Assembly (NCBI GenBank): GCA_011752475.1
Contig: CP048747.1
Location: 372,001 to 436,000 of the forward strand
From: Buchnera aphidicola (Microlophium carnosum)
GTDB taxonomy: Bacteria > Pseudomonadota > Gammaproteobacteria > Enterobacterales > Enterobacteriaceae
Direction of reading: 5' to 3'
Length of the DNA stretch: 64,000 nucleotides
Shown in pieces: positions 8,312-17,549 of this stretch. Both the position numbers and the translations under genes were made by a program. Below the pieces are notes generated by a model, which made no database searches, was not told the DNA's origin, and saw only the letters and a list, made by a program, of their open reading frames with translations. How positions within the stretch are numbered: position 1 is the stretch's first letter; each line of letters begins with the position of its first letter.

Positions 8312-11113
8312 TTATTTTATCTTTGAGACAGGAGAATTAGAAATATTTGTTGCAGAATGTGCTCCTGCAGAATTTTTTCTTATCAGACTTAATTTCATCA
8401 TTAATAAATTAAAATTAAATAAGTTTGCTGTTTTATTTGTGTATGATTTTTCAGAAATTTTTGTTACAGGTGCACTTGATTGACTTGTTTTATTTTCTCT
8501 AATATAAATTTTTTTATAAAAAAAATTCTTTTTATCTGAAATTAATACAGATTCTTTTTCATTTCTTTTTAAGAACTTAGGTTTTATAATTTCTTGAATT
8601 TGAATATTATTTTTTGTATACTTTTTAAGTGAATATATTTCAGTTTTTGTTTTTTTCATTCCACAATAATTATTGTTCTTAACAAACTTATTTTTTTTAA
8701 AAATAGACGATATATGTAATTTTTTCTTTTTAATTATTTGTTTTTGTTTTTTTTCTTCATCTGATATAAGTATTGGATACTTAATCCAAACTTTACCTAA
8801 TGCTAATTCTAATGAAAACACTGAAGATAATACTGATATTGGAGAATGAGCAGGATAAACATCTAAAAAATTATTATGTAAAGTGTTATTGTTAAAGATT
8901 TTAGAATCATTAAAAAATTTATAAAATATAGCATTATGATCAATAATATTGATATCGCTATCTTTTTTAATTAAAATGTTTTTCGAACAAGAACTTTTAT
9001 TTATACATTTTTGTATTAAGTTGCTGTTTTTTATTTCATTGTTTTTATTTTCTACATTATAAAAAACGTTAGATGTATCTAGAATAGATAGTTTTTGATC
9101 ATCTATATTTTTTATATCATTTTTTTTATAGAGATGAGAATGCTTTCTTGAAGAGATATCACACTCTTTTTGAATTAATTCTAAATTTTTATTTTTTAAA
9201 GGTATATTTTCAAGATTTTTTTTAAATAATTTAGATGAACATACTGTTTTTTTTTGATCAATATTTTTTTTATGTAAAGAATAATGTTTTTTTTTTAAAA
9301 AAATATTATTTTTCTCTTGTAAAGAATTTTTTTTGAGAATCTCTCTTGTAATTAAAATGTATTTAATTAAAAAAGAATTTTTGAACCAAGTAATCATTTT
9401 AAATATAAATTTACTATTATGTGATAAAATTTTTAAAAATATATTATGATGATTGTTTTTTTTTAAAAAATTTTCTTGTTCTTTTTGTATTTTGTTATAA
9501 TCATTATGTAATAAACTCAAATTAGTAATCTCTGATTTTTCTTTCCGTTTTTTTTTCAAAATATTTTCTTTTAAAAAATGTGCAATTTTACTTTTTCGAA
9601 TATTAGAAAGACCATAACTTGTAGAATTTATACTTTCACCCTTTCTAATCCTAGAAACAGAATAATGTGGTGTTTTCATTTTTTTGCTAGGGACAATAAT
9701 AGTTTTTCCACCAGCTTGACGTTTTTCAATAGCATGAACTGCATCTCTTTTTTCATTCAATAAATAACAAGCTATTTCTACAGGTACAATAGCGCGTACT
9801 TCATGTGTATTTTCTTTTAAAGCTTCTTCTTCAATCAAACGCAAAATAGACAAAGATAAAGATTCGTTATCTCTAATAGTTCCTGTTCCTGTGCATCTTG
9901 GACAAACATGATGACTCGATTCTCCTAAAGATGAACTTAATCGTTGTCTAGACATTTCTAATAATCCAAATCTAGAAATATGACCAATTTGAATACGTGC
10001 TCTATCATCACGTGCAATTTCACGCAATCTATTTTCAATAGCTTTTTGATGATTAATATCTGACATATCAATAAAATCAATTACTATCAAACCTCCTAAA
10101 TCTCGTAATCGTAATTGACGAGAAATTTCATCTGCTGCTTCGAGATTAGTATTAAATGCTGTAGATGCAATATCTGTCCCGCTTGTAGAACGAGAAGAAT
10201 TAATATCAATAGCAGTCAAGGCTTCTGTGCTATCTACCATAATTGAACCACCAGAAGGTAATCTAACTTTTCTTTGAAAAGCAGAATCAATTTGTGTTTC
10301 AATTTGAAAATAACTAAATAATGGAATTGCTCCATTATACAACTTAATTTTATTAGCAAAATCTGGACGGCCTAAAAAAGTAATATGTTTCCGAGCTAAA
10401 TCTAATATTTTAGGATTATCAATTAAAATTTCTCCAATATCTTGACGCAAATAATCTCTAAAAGCACGGACAATAATATTACTTTCTTGATGAATTAAAA
10501 ATGGTGCTGTTCGACTTTTTGCTATTATTTGAATTGTATTCCAATGCTGTAATCTCAGAGATAAATCCCATTTCAATGATTCTATAGATTTTCCAGCACC
10601 AGCAGTTCGAATAATTAAACTCATATATTCAGGTAGTTTTAATAACGAAAATAATTCTTTTAATACTATCCTGTCACTTCCTTCGATTCTTCTTGATATA
10701 CCACCAGCTTTAGGATTATTTGGCATTAAAACTAAATAACTTCCTACTAAAGTAATAAAAGTGGTTAAAGCTGCACCTTTAGTACCTCGTTCTTCTTTTC
10801 TGATTTGGACAATTACTTCTTGTCCTTCTTGTAATACATCTTGTATTTTAAGTCCTGCAGTATAAATATTATTTTCTGGAAAATAATTTTTAGAAACTTC
10901 TTTTAGCGGTAAAAAACCATTTTTTTTTTCACCATAATCTACAAAAGCAGCTTCTAAACTAGGTTCTATACGAACAATCGTTCCTTTGTATATATTTGAT
11001 TTTTTTTGTTCTGCTCCAGAATTTTCTATATCAAGATCATATAAACGTTGACCATCAACGAGAGCTACACGCAACTCTTCCTGCTGAGTTGCATTAATTA
11101 ACATTCTTTTCAT
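8312..11113 (-). CDS. rne: Ribonuclease E (RNA degradosome endonuclease and scaffold)
   Basis: Essential endoribonuclease for mRNA decay and for rRNA and tRNA processing. The ATG at 11113 gives 933 residues starting MKRMLINATQQEELRVALVD, identical in layout to E. coli; the frame stays open 37 codons further upstream but that part has no family similarity. The catalytic half (about 1-525) has the S1 domain, the acidic catalytic site (AIDINSSRS near 303, VIDFIDM near 346) and the zinc link CPRCTGTGT near 404. The tail is diverged and Lys/Asn rich but keeps a probable membrane helix (about 568-595), an enolase-site-like ELALGKVWIKYPI (about 770) and a PNPase-site-like SAGAHSATN (about 917). Confidence 0.97.
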   Translation of the reverse strand: MKRMLINATQQEELRVALVDGQRLYDLDIENSGAEQKKSNIYKGTIVRIEPSLEAAFVDYGEKKNGFLPLKEVSKNYFPENNIYTAGLKIQDVLQEGQEVIVQIRKEERGTKGAALTTFITLVGSYLVLMPNNPKAGGISRRIEGSDRIVLKELFSLLKLPEYMSLIIRTAGAGKSIESLKWDLSLRLQHWNTIQIIAKSRTAPFLIHQESNIIVRAFRDYLRQDIGEILIDNPKILDLARKHITFLGRPDFANKIKLYNGAIPLFSYFQIETQIDSAFQRKVRLPSGGSIMVDSTEALTAIDINSSRSTSGTDIASTAFNTNLEAADEISRQLRLRDLGGLIVIDFIDMSDINHQKAIENRLREIARDDRARIQIGHISRFGLLEMSRQRLSSSLGESSHHVCPRCTGTGTIRDNESLSLSILRLIEEEALKENTHEVRAIVPVEIACYLLNEKRDAVHAIEKRQAGGKTIIVPSKKMKTPHYSVSRIRKGESINSTSYGLSNIRKSKIAHFLKENILKKKRKEKSEITNLSLLHNDYNKIQKEQENFLKKNNHHNIFLKILSHNSKFIFKMITWFKNSFLIKYILITREILKKNSLQEKNNIFLKKKHYSLHKKNIDQKKTVCSSKLFKKNLENIPLKNKNLELIQKECDISSRKHSHLYKKNDIKNIDDQKLSILDTSNVFYNVENKNNEIKNSNLIQKCINKSSCSKNILIKKDSDINIIDHNAIFYKFFNDSKIFNNNTLHNNFLDVYPAHSPISVLSSVFSLELALGKVWIKYPILISDEEKKQKQIIKKKKLHISSIFKKNKFVKNNNYCGMKKTKTEIYSLKKYTKNNIQIQEIIKPKFLKRNEKESVLISDKKNFFYKKIYIRENKTSQSSAPVTKISEKSYTNKTANLFNFNLLMMKLSLIRKNSAGAHSATNISNSPVSKIK

Positions 11114-11422
11114 TATGACTTTTTCTCTCTTATTTTCACAAATAAGTAAATACATCAACAGGAAATATAAACTATTAAAAATTAATTTTGTACAATCAAT
11201 TATAATTTTTATAAAAAATACCAATAAAAATTATTTTTGTAAAAATTTTAAATTTAAATGAATTTAAAAATACAAATATATAATAAATTGTTATATAAAA
11301 TATAATATAAAAATTTTTTAAATTATATATATTAACAAATAATTTATTTAATATATTTATATAAATAATTATATTATAATAAATAAAAATTAAAAAAATT
11401 ACTTAAAATAGAGATTTTTTTA
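11114..11422. promoter_or_regulatory. Divergent rne-rluC spacer
   Basis: A 309-base spacer, almost pure A/T, between divergent rne and rluC. It must hold both promoters and the rne 5' leader. I see no conserved hairpin comparable to the E. coli rne autoregulatory leader and no promoter that stands out from the A/T background. Confidence 0.4.
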
Positions 11423-12367
11423 ATGAAACATAAAATATTACCTGTATCTATTATATACATTACTAAAGATATGCTAAATCAACGAATAGATAATTTCATG
11501 CGTAGTAGATTTAAAAATGTACCAAAAAGCATGCTCTATCGTATTATAAGAACAGGAAAGATACGAGTTAATAAAAAAAGAATTAAACCGAATTATAAGT
11601 TAAAAATTGGAGACATACTGAAAATTCCACCAATAAAAATTTCATATAATATAAAAAATACCTTCATCCCCTTCAATCAAGCTAAAAATTTACTAAATAG
11701 TATTTTATATGAAGATAATCATTTATTAATTATTAATAAACCATCGGGTATCGCCGTACATGGTGGAAGTGGATTAAATTTCGGAGTGATAGAATATTTT
11801 CGAAAATTACGTCCACTAGATAAATTTCTTGAACTTGTACACCGTATTGATCGTGAAACATCAGGAATTTTAATGTTAGCAAAGAAACGTACATCTTTAG
11901 CATCACTACATCAACAATTAAGAGAAAAAAAAATTAAAAAAGAGTATTTAGCCTTAGTTCACGGATCGTGGCCTATTCAAATAAAAACAATTTCTGAACC
12001 TTTGTTGAAAGTTAAATTAAAAAATAAACAAAAAATAGTTTTAATTGATAAAAAAGGAAAACCTTCAGAAACTTATTTTCAAATTAAAAAAAAATTTTCT
12101 TCCTCAACTTTACTATTAATTATCCCAAAAACTGGTCGAACGCATCAAATTCGTGTGCATACTTTACATGCAGGACATCCAATATTATTTGATAAACGAT
12201 ACGGTAAAAGCAATTTAGATGCTAATATAAAAAATGATAAAAATATTAATAGACTCTTGCTTCATTCTTCAGGAATTCACTTTATTCATCCAAAAAATGG
12301 CGATAAAACTTATATACAAGCACCATTATCTGTAGATTTTAAAAATTATTTAAATAATATGATATAG
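11423..12367 (+). CDS. rluC: 23S rRNA pseudouridine synthase RluC (955/2504/2580)
   Basis: Converts specific 23S rRNA uridines to pseudouridine. It has 314 residues (E. coli 319). The N-terminal S4-like RNA-binding domain contains RIDNFMRSRFKNVPKSMLYR and VNKKRIKPNYKL. The catalytic domain has the HRIDRETSGILMLAKK motif, with the essential Asp around residue 142, and the GRTHQIRVH motif near 237-245. It faces away from rne, as in E. coli. Confidence 0.96.
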   Translation: MKHKILPVSIIYITKDMLNQRIDNFMRSRFKNVPKSMLYRIIRTGKIRVNKKRIKPNYKLKIGDILKIPPIKISYNIKNTFIPFNQAKNLLNSILYEDNHLLIINKPSGIAVHGGSGLNFGVIEYFRKLRPLDKFLELVHRIDRETSGILMLAKKRTSLASLHQQLREKKIKKEYLALVHGSWPIQIKTISEPLLKVKLKNKQKIVLIDKKGKPSETYFQIKKKFSSSTLLLIIPKTGRTHQIRVHTLHAGHPILFDKRYGKSNLDANIKNDKNINRLLLHSSGIHFIHPKNGDKTYIQAPLSVDFKNYLNNMI

Positions 12368-12449
12368 TGAATTTAGAACAAAAGTTAATATAACAAAACA
12401 TTGTTTTTATTAAACTATTTTTTTATATATTAAATAGAGAAATATAATC

Positions 12450-12614
12450 ATGGCAGTTCAAAAAAATAAACCCACTCGTTCTAAAAGAGGAATGAGACGT
12501 TCTCATGATTCTTTGCTAGTCCCAACTTTATCTGTAGATAGATTTTCTGGAGAGACACATATACGACATCATGTTACTATGAATGGCTATTATAAAGGGA
12601 AAAAAGTTATCTAA
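12450..12614 (+). CDS. rpmF: 50S ribosomal protein L32
   Basis: A small ORF of 54 codons beginning MAVQKNKPTRSKRGMRRSHD, which is the L32 signature, and ending NGYYKGKKVI. E. coli L32 has 57 residues. In E. coli the order is yceD-rpmF-plsX-fabH-fabD; here yceD, plsX and fabH are gone and rpmF is followed directly by fabD. The start is preceded by AGAGAAATATAATC, a modest ribosome-binding site. Confidence 0.96.
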   Translation: MAVQKNKPTRSKRGMRRSHDSLLVPTLSVDRFSGETHIRHHVTMNGYYKGKKVI

Positions 12615-12631
12615 AAAAATATATTTTATGA

Positions 12632-12658
12632 AAATGGTGCTATAAAAAAGCACCATTT
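12632..12658 (+). terminator. Hairpin after rpmF
   Basis: AAATGGTGCT (12632-12641) pairs perfectly with AGCACCATTT (12649-12658) around a 7-base A-rich loop. It is the only G/C-containing stem in the rpmF-fabD spacer. It has no clear T tract, so it could be a weak terminator or a processing signal that sets rpmF apart from the fab genes. Confidence 0.55.
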
Positions 12659-12868
12659 CATAAATAATAGTATCTATACTAGATTTATTTTGATAAATAA
12701 AAAATTTCTATTCCTATATTTTTTGATTAGTTATTTATTTTTTTGTACATGTTTATTAAAAATAATACGTTTACCTCTATAAAAAAAGTATTTTTAATAT
12801 GAAATAATACATATTAAAAATATTTTATAAAATATTGCAAAAATTCATTTTAAAATAAGGTAATTATA

Positions 12869-13825
12869 ATGACTTTGTTCGCAATGTTATTTCCAGGACA
12901 AGGTTCCCAATATGTAGGAATGCTGTCTTCATTTTTCTATAAGAATAATAGAATTATACAAGATACTTTTAAAGAAGCATCAGAACATATTCATGTTAAT
13001 TTATTTGAATTAATACAGAACGGACCTAAATTCAAGTTAAATCAAAGTAAATACGCACAAGTAGCAATATTAACTGCATCAGTATCAATATATCGTTTAT
13101 GGAACAATAAAAATGGAATAAGCCCATCATTTATGTTAGGTCATAGCCTTGGTGAATATTCTGCTCTAGTATGTGCTAATTCAATAAAATTTTCTGATGC
13201 ACTAAAGATTGTTTTTTTACGTGGTCAACTTATGGAAGAAGCAACTATAAATAGACCTACGTCAATGCAGGCAATTATTGGAATAAATAAAGAACAAGTT
13301 GAAACTGCATGTTTGACAAAATCAAAAAAAAAAATCGTTTCTTTAGCAAGTATAAACTCTTACAATCAAATTGTAATTTCAGGAGATAAATCTGCTGTAT
13401 ATAATGCTAGTGTGAATTGTAAAAAATTAGGTGCTAAATATATATTTAAACTTAATACTAATATACCTGCACACTCTAAAATATTAAAACCAATATCTGA
13501 AAAATTAAAAACAATATTAAAAACTGTTACTATAAATCCACCTAAAGTTCCAGTTATTAACAATGTTGATGTAAGATCTGAAAATACCAGCAAAAAAATT
13601 AAGAATGCATTAATTAGACAAATCTACAGTACTGTAAGATGGAAAGAAATTATAGAATCTGTAAAATTAAAAAAAATTTTTATCATGTTAGAAATTGGAC
13701 CTAAAAAAATACTAACTAATTTAAATCAAAAAGATAAAAGTATTAGTTCATTTAATACGTACAATTTAAAAAATTTTTTAATATCCTTCAAACAAATTAA
13801 TATAGGAACAAATGAAAAAAAATAA
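12869..13825 (+). CDS. fabD: Malonyl-CoA:ACP transacylase FabD
   Basis: Transfers malonyl groups from CoA to acyl carrier protein to feed fatty-acid elongation. It has 318 residues (E. coli 309). It contains the PGQGSQ motif near residue 9 and the nucleophile elbow GHSLGEYSALV with the active Ser at 93; the later His lies in NIPAHSKILKP. Its 3' end overlaps the fabG start by 14 bases, so the pair is translationally coupled. The last 20 residues are poorly conserved. Confidence 0.96.
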   Translation: MTLFAMLFPGQGSQYVGMLSSFFYKNNRIIQDTFKEASEHIHVNLFELIQNGPKFKLNQSKYAQVAILTASVSIYRLWNNKNGISPSFMLGHSLGEYSALVCANSIKFSDALKIVFLRGQLMEEATINRPTSMQAIIGINKEQVETACLTKSKKKIVSLASINSYNQIVISGDKSAVYNASVNCKKLGAKYIFKLNTNIPAHSKILKPISEKLKTILKTVTINPPKVPVINNVDVRSENTSKKIKNALIRQIYSTVRWKEIIESVKLKKIFIMLEIGPKKILTNLNQKDKSISSFNTYNLKNFLISFKQINIGTNEKK

Positions 13826-14546
13826 AAAAACTGCGTTAGTAACAGGTGCAAATCGTGGAATAGGAAGAGAAATTGCGAAAAAATTAATCAAAAAAGGGAT
13901 TCAAGTAGTTGGTACATCTACTACTAAAGAGGGAGTAAAAATTATTGATAATGATTTAAAAGAAAAAGGATTCGGTTTGATTCTGGATTTAAAAAATACT
14001 AATTCTATTAAAGAAGAAATTGAAAATTTTCAAAAAAAACAATACTCCATTGACATATTAGTTAATAACGCCGGGATTAAAAAAGATAATTTATTAGTTA
14101 AAATGACACCTAATGAATGGGAAGATGTAATTAAAATTAATTTATCATCAGTATTTTATCTTATAAAATCCGTCCTTCGATCAATGATTAAAAAAAGACA
14201 AGGAAGAATTATTACTATTAGCTCAGTAATCCCCTATATTGGCAATAAAGGACAAGTTAATTATAGTGCTTCAAAATCCGGACTAATTGGACTTCATAAA
14301 TCATTAGCATTAGAAGTAGCATCTAAAGGTATTACTGTTAATATCGTTGCACCAGGATTTGTTAAAACAGATTTTACTAATACATTAGATTCTATTCAAT
14401 ATCAAAAATATTTATCTTGTATTCCTATGAAAAGAATAGGAAAAACAGAGGAAATAGCAGATGCTGTCGTTTTTTTAGCTTCAAAACAAGCGTCATATAT
14501 CACTGGCCATACATTGCATATAAATGGTGGTATGTATATGATATAA
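13812..14546 (+). CDS. fabG: 3-oxoacyl-[ACP] reductase FabG
   Basis: NADPH-dependent reductase of the fatty-acid elongation cycle and a short-chain dehydrogenase. It has 244 residues, the same as E. coli. It shows the TGANRGIG dinucleotide-binding loop (residues 10-17), the NNAG motif near 86, and the Ser...Tyr-x-x-x-Lys triad in SSVIPYIGNKGQVNYSASK. The C-terminus INGGMYMI is typical. AGGA within the end of fabD acts as its ribosome-binding site. Confidence 0.97.
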   Translation: MKKNKKTALVTGANRGIGREIAKKLIKKGIQVVGTSTTKEGVKIIDNDLKEKGFGLILDLKNTNSIKEEIENFQKKQYSIDILVNNAGIKKDNLLVKMTPNEWEDVIKINLSSVFYLIKSVLRSMIKKRQGRIITISSVIPYIGNKGQVNYSASKSGLIGLHKSLALEVASKGITVNIVAPGFVKTDFTNTLDSIQYQKYLSCIPMKRIGKTEEIADAVVFLASKQASYITGHTLHINGGMYMI

Positions 14547-14633
14547 TATAAATAATTGTATAAATGTTAAAGATCGAATTTTTAGATAATGTAATTAATA
14601 ATCAATTTTTACAATATAAAGGAAGTAATACAA

Positions 14634-14876
14634 ATGAAAAATATTGAAAAACGTATAAAAAAAATAATTGTTGAAAAACTAGGTATAAAAGAAGACAGTA
14701 TTTTTAATAACGCATCATTCATAGATGATCTTGGTGCAGATTCTCTTGATACAGTAGAATTAATTATGGCTTTAGAAGAAGAATTTGATATTGAAATATC
14801 AGATGAAGAAGCAGAAAAAATGAATACAGTACAAAATTCTATTGATTACATTAAGAATAATCATTTAAAGAAATAA
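14634..14876 (+). CDS. acpP: Acyl carrier protein
   Basis: Carries growing acyl chains on a 4'-phosphopantetheine arm. It has 80 residues (E. coli 78) and is acidic. The attachment Ser is at residue 37 in DDLGADSLDTVELIMALEEE, nearly identical to E. coli. In enterics fabF, pabC and yceG lie between acpP and tmk; all are deleted here. GGAAG lies about 12 bases before the ATG. Confidence 0.97.
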   Translation: MKNIEKRIKKIIVEKLGIKEDSIFNNASFIDDLGADSLDTVELIMALEEEFDIEISDEEAEKMNTVQNSIDYIKNNHLKK

Positions 14877-14990
14877 AATATATGTATATTTTTTCTAAAA
14901 AAAAATATTAAATACTTTTATTTTTTTATAAATGAAAATTGAATATAAATCACATATAATTAAAATAAATAATAAATATTTTACCAAATC

Positions 14991-15629
14991 ATGATAAACA
15001 GCAAATTTATTGTAATTGAAGGTCTAGAAGGTGCAGGTAAAACTCATGCATGTATACATATTAAAAATATATTAAAAAGAAATGGTATTAAAAATATACT
15101 ACTAGTACGTCAACCAGGTAGTACACCAATTGCTGAAGATATAAGAAAATTAATAAAAAAAAAATTTAATACTGATAATCTTATCAAAGAAACTGAATTA
15201 TTATTAATGTATGCTGCTAGAATACAATTAGTTGAGAAAAAAATCAAACCCGCATTAAAAAATGGAATATGGGTAATTTCGGATCGTCATGATTTATCTT
15301 CTTTAGCTTATCAAGGTGGAGGTTTAGGTATTAAAACAAACATAATTTCTAAATTAACATCTTTATTTTTAAAGAACTTTATTCCAGATTTAACTATTTA
15401 TTTAGATGTATTTCCAAAGATTGGATTAGAAAGAGCATTAAAACGCAATCCATTAGATTTAATTGAAAGTAGATCTTTAAAATTTTTTAATAAATCTAGA
15501 AAATGTTATTTAAAAAATATAAAACTAGATAAAAAAACTATAATAATCAATGCTAATTTAAACCTTAAAACAGTAACTCAAGATATTACAAAAAGAATAT
15601 TAAATTGGCTCAATAAACAAGTTATATGA
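14991..15629 (+). CDS. tmk: Thymidylate kinase
   Basis: Phosphorylates dTMP to dTDP. It has 212 residues (E. coli 213). The P-loop is GLEGAGKTHA (about 10-19), and the DRHDLSSLAYQGGG motif (about 96-109) binds the nucleotide and lid. The normally very conserved REPGGT loop reads RQPGST here (residues 40-45), and the residue after GKT is His instead of Thr. The 3' end overlaps holB by 4 bases (ATGA). The rest of the fold is well conserved, so it is probably functional. Confidence 0.95.
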   Translation: MINSKFIVIEGLEGAGKTHACIHIKNILKRNGIKNILLVRQPGSTPIAEDIRKLIKKKFNTDNLIKETELLLMYAARIQLVEKKIKPALKNGIWVISDRHDLSSLAYQGGGLGIKTNIISKLTSLFLKNFIPDLTIYLDVFPKIGLERALKRNPLDLIESRSLKFFNKSRKCYLKNIKLDKKTIIINANLNLKTVTQDITKRILNWLNKQVI

Positions 15630-16615
15630 AATTATACCCCTGGTTAATAAAACCGTATAATAATATTATACGAAAGTATCAAACAAAAAAAGCTCACCAT
15701 GCAATTTTAATAAAAACACAAAGAGGTATAGGAGCATCATTATTAATCTGGTTTATTAGTAAGTGGCTGTTATGTCTAAAACCTATAGGAATAGATTCTT
15801 GTAATAAATGTTATGGGTGTAAATTAATGTCTTCAAACAATCATCCGGATTGGCATAATTTCACATCTGAAAAAAATAATATGTTTAATGTAGACAGTGT
15901 GAGAAGAATTAATAAAAAAATATTTGAATATGCGCAACAAGGTGGTTCTAAAATTATTTTTTTATCAGATATTGAAAAATTAACAGAATCAGCAATTAAT
16001 GCTTTTTTAAAAACATTGGAAGAACCACCTAGCAAAACTTGGTTTTTTCTTATAAATTATAAAAACTTAAATTTATATTCTACATTAAGCAGCCGTTGCC
16101 TGATCTATAGATTATTTGTTCCAACAGAACAAAATAGTTTAAAGTGGTTAGCAAATGAAACCACAAAAAAAAATAGATTACATTTAATAGCATTACGTAT
16201 AAATCAAGGTTCTCCTCTATCTGCAAAAAAATTTATTAATAACGATATTTGGATAGATCGTATAAATTTTTATAAAAATCTATACGATTCTTTTAAAAAG
16301 AAAAACTTATTAAAAATATTACCATTACTAAAAGAAAAAAATAGCACAGTTAAAATTGACTGGATATGTTTTTTGTTATTTGATGCTATCAAATTTAATT
16401 TTAATGAAAAAAATAACTTAACCAACTTTGATCAAATAGAACTAATTCAATTTCTTTCTTATAATTATAAAAACGCTATTCTAGATGCGAGTCTTCGTAC
16501 CTGGATGCATTGTAAGTATAGATTATTAAATATATCTGGAATTAATCATGAATTATTATTATTAGAACAATTACTAAGATGGGAAAAAATTTTAGATTGT
16601 GTATTAGCAACTTAA
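15626..16615 (+). CDS. holB: DNA polymerase III delta-prime subunit
   Basis: Clamp-loader subunit, an AAA+ fold that normally does not bind ATP. It has 329 residues (E. coli 334). The degenerate P-loop region IKTQRGIGASLL and the zinc module, with Cys residues in WLLC, DSC, NKC and YGC (about 49-64), are present, as is FLKTLEEPPSKTWFFLI with the sensor region LSSRC. It overlaps tmk by ATGA, as in E. coli. The C-terminal collar domain is diverged. Confidence 0.93.
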   Translation: MKLYPWLIKPYNNIIRKYQTKKAHHAILIKTQRGIGASLLIWFISKWLLCLKPIGIDSCNKCYGCKLMSSNNHPDWHNFTSEKNNMFNVDSVRRINKKIFEYAQQGGSKIIFLSDIEKLTESAINAFLKTLEEPPSKTWFFLINYKNLNLYSTLSSRCLIYRLFVPTEQNSLKWLANETTKKNRLHLIALRINQGSPLSAKKFINNDIWIDRINFYKNLYDSFKKKNLLKILPLLKEKNSTVKIDWICFLLFDAIKFNFNEKNNLTNFDQIELIQFLSYNYKNAILDASLRTWMHCKYRLLNISGINHELLLLEQLLRWEKILDCVLAT

Positions 16616-16639
16616 TTTTTACAGAAAAGAGATCAAATT

Positions 16640-17434
16640 ATGTTCTTGATTGACTCACATTGTCATCTTGATAGATTAAATTATAATTTATTACATAACA
16701 ATATAGATGATGTATTAAAAAAATCTTATAAAAATCACGTAAAAAATTTCTTAACAGTATCAACTTCTATAGATAATTTTTATACAATAAAAAATTTATT
16801 TAAAAAATATAAAGTTGTTTTTTATTCTTGTGGTGTACATCCTTTAAATTGTAAACAAGAACTTAACAGTTTTTGTACAATAGAAAAATTATCTAATAAA
16901 ATAAAAGAACTATCTTCTAGAAAACGTGTGATAGCAATAGGTGAAACTGGTTTAGACTATTATTATTCATCTGAAACTAAAAAAATACAACAAGATTTTT
17001 TTCGAGAACATATTAGAGTCGCAATAAAATTAAAAAAACCAATTATAGTACATTCACGTAATGCTATAGATGATACTATAAAAATACTGAAAGAAGAAAA
17101 AGCAGATCGATGTACAGGAGTTTTACATTCCTTTACCGGAGATTATAATGCTGTATTTAAGTTATTAGATATAGGTTTTTATATTTCCTTTTCTGGAATG
17201 ATTACTTTTAAAAATTCTATAGAACTTTGCAATATAACAAAAAAAATACCATTGAATCGTTTATTAATAGAAACAGATTCACCATATTTATCACCAGACC
17301 CCTATAGAGGAAAAGAGAATCAACCTGCATATTTATTTTATATAGCAAAAAAAATTTCCCTCTTAAAACAAATAGATGTCAATATACTAGCAAAAATTAC
17401 AACAAATAATTTTCGTACATTATTTAATGTATAG
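16640..17434 (+). CDS. ycfH: TatD-family metal-dependent hydrolase (YcfH)
   Basis: TatD-type hydrolase, a TIM-barrel metalloenzyme related to nucleases. It has 264 residues (E. coli YcfH 265). Metal-binding motifs are DSHCHLDRL (residues 5-13), GETGLDYYYS (about 100), HSRNA, HSFTG and ETDSPYLSPDPYRG (about 212-225). It follows holB by 24 bases, as in the E. coli order tmk-holB-ycfH-ptsG. The true substrate is not established from sequence. Confidence 0.94.
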   Translation: MFLIDSHCHLDRLNYNLLHNNIDDVLKKSYKNHVKNFLTVSTSIDNFYTIKNLFKKYKVVFYSCGVHPLNCKQELNSFCTIEKLSNKIKELSSRKRVIAIGETGLDYYYSSETKKIQQDFFREHIRVAIKLKKPIIVHSRNAIDDTIKILKEEKADRCTGVLHSFTGDYNAVFKLLDIGFYISFSGMITFKNSIELCNITKKIPLNRLLIETDSPYLSPDPYRGKENQPAYLFYIAKKISLLKQIDVNILAKITTNNFRTLFNV

Positions 17435-17500
17435 TAATTTTACTATTTAATCTCATATTTCATAAAAAATAATATTTTTTCAATAAAATGTTATATGTAT

Positions 17501-17506
17501 TATACT
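17501..17506 (+). promoter_or_regulatory. Candidate -10 box for ptsG
   Basis: TATACT lies 44 bases before the ptsG start, with a weak TTCAAT at 17479-17484 (16-base spacer) as a possible -35. No Mlc or CRP operator is recognisable. The call is weak because A/T-rich spacers produce such hexamers by chance. Confidence 0.3.
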
Positions 17507-17549
17507 ATTCAACTGAAAATTTTTATACATCATCAGGAGTATTTTTTAT

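Noticed and set aside
9578..9763. Plus-strand ORF inside rne, and similar antisense ORFs within ftsH, infB, murA, valS and ffh
   Set aside because: They are shadows of strong conserved genes on the opposite strand, have no ribosome-binding sites and no family features.
11114..11224. In-frame 37-codon upstream extension of rne
   Set aside because: MKRMLINATQQEEL at 11113 is the exact family start; the upstream residues are hydrophobic A/T-derived sequence with no similarity.
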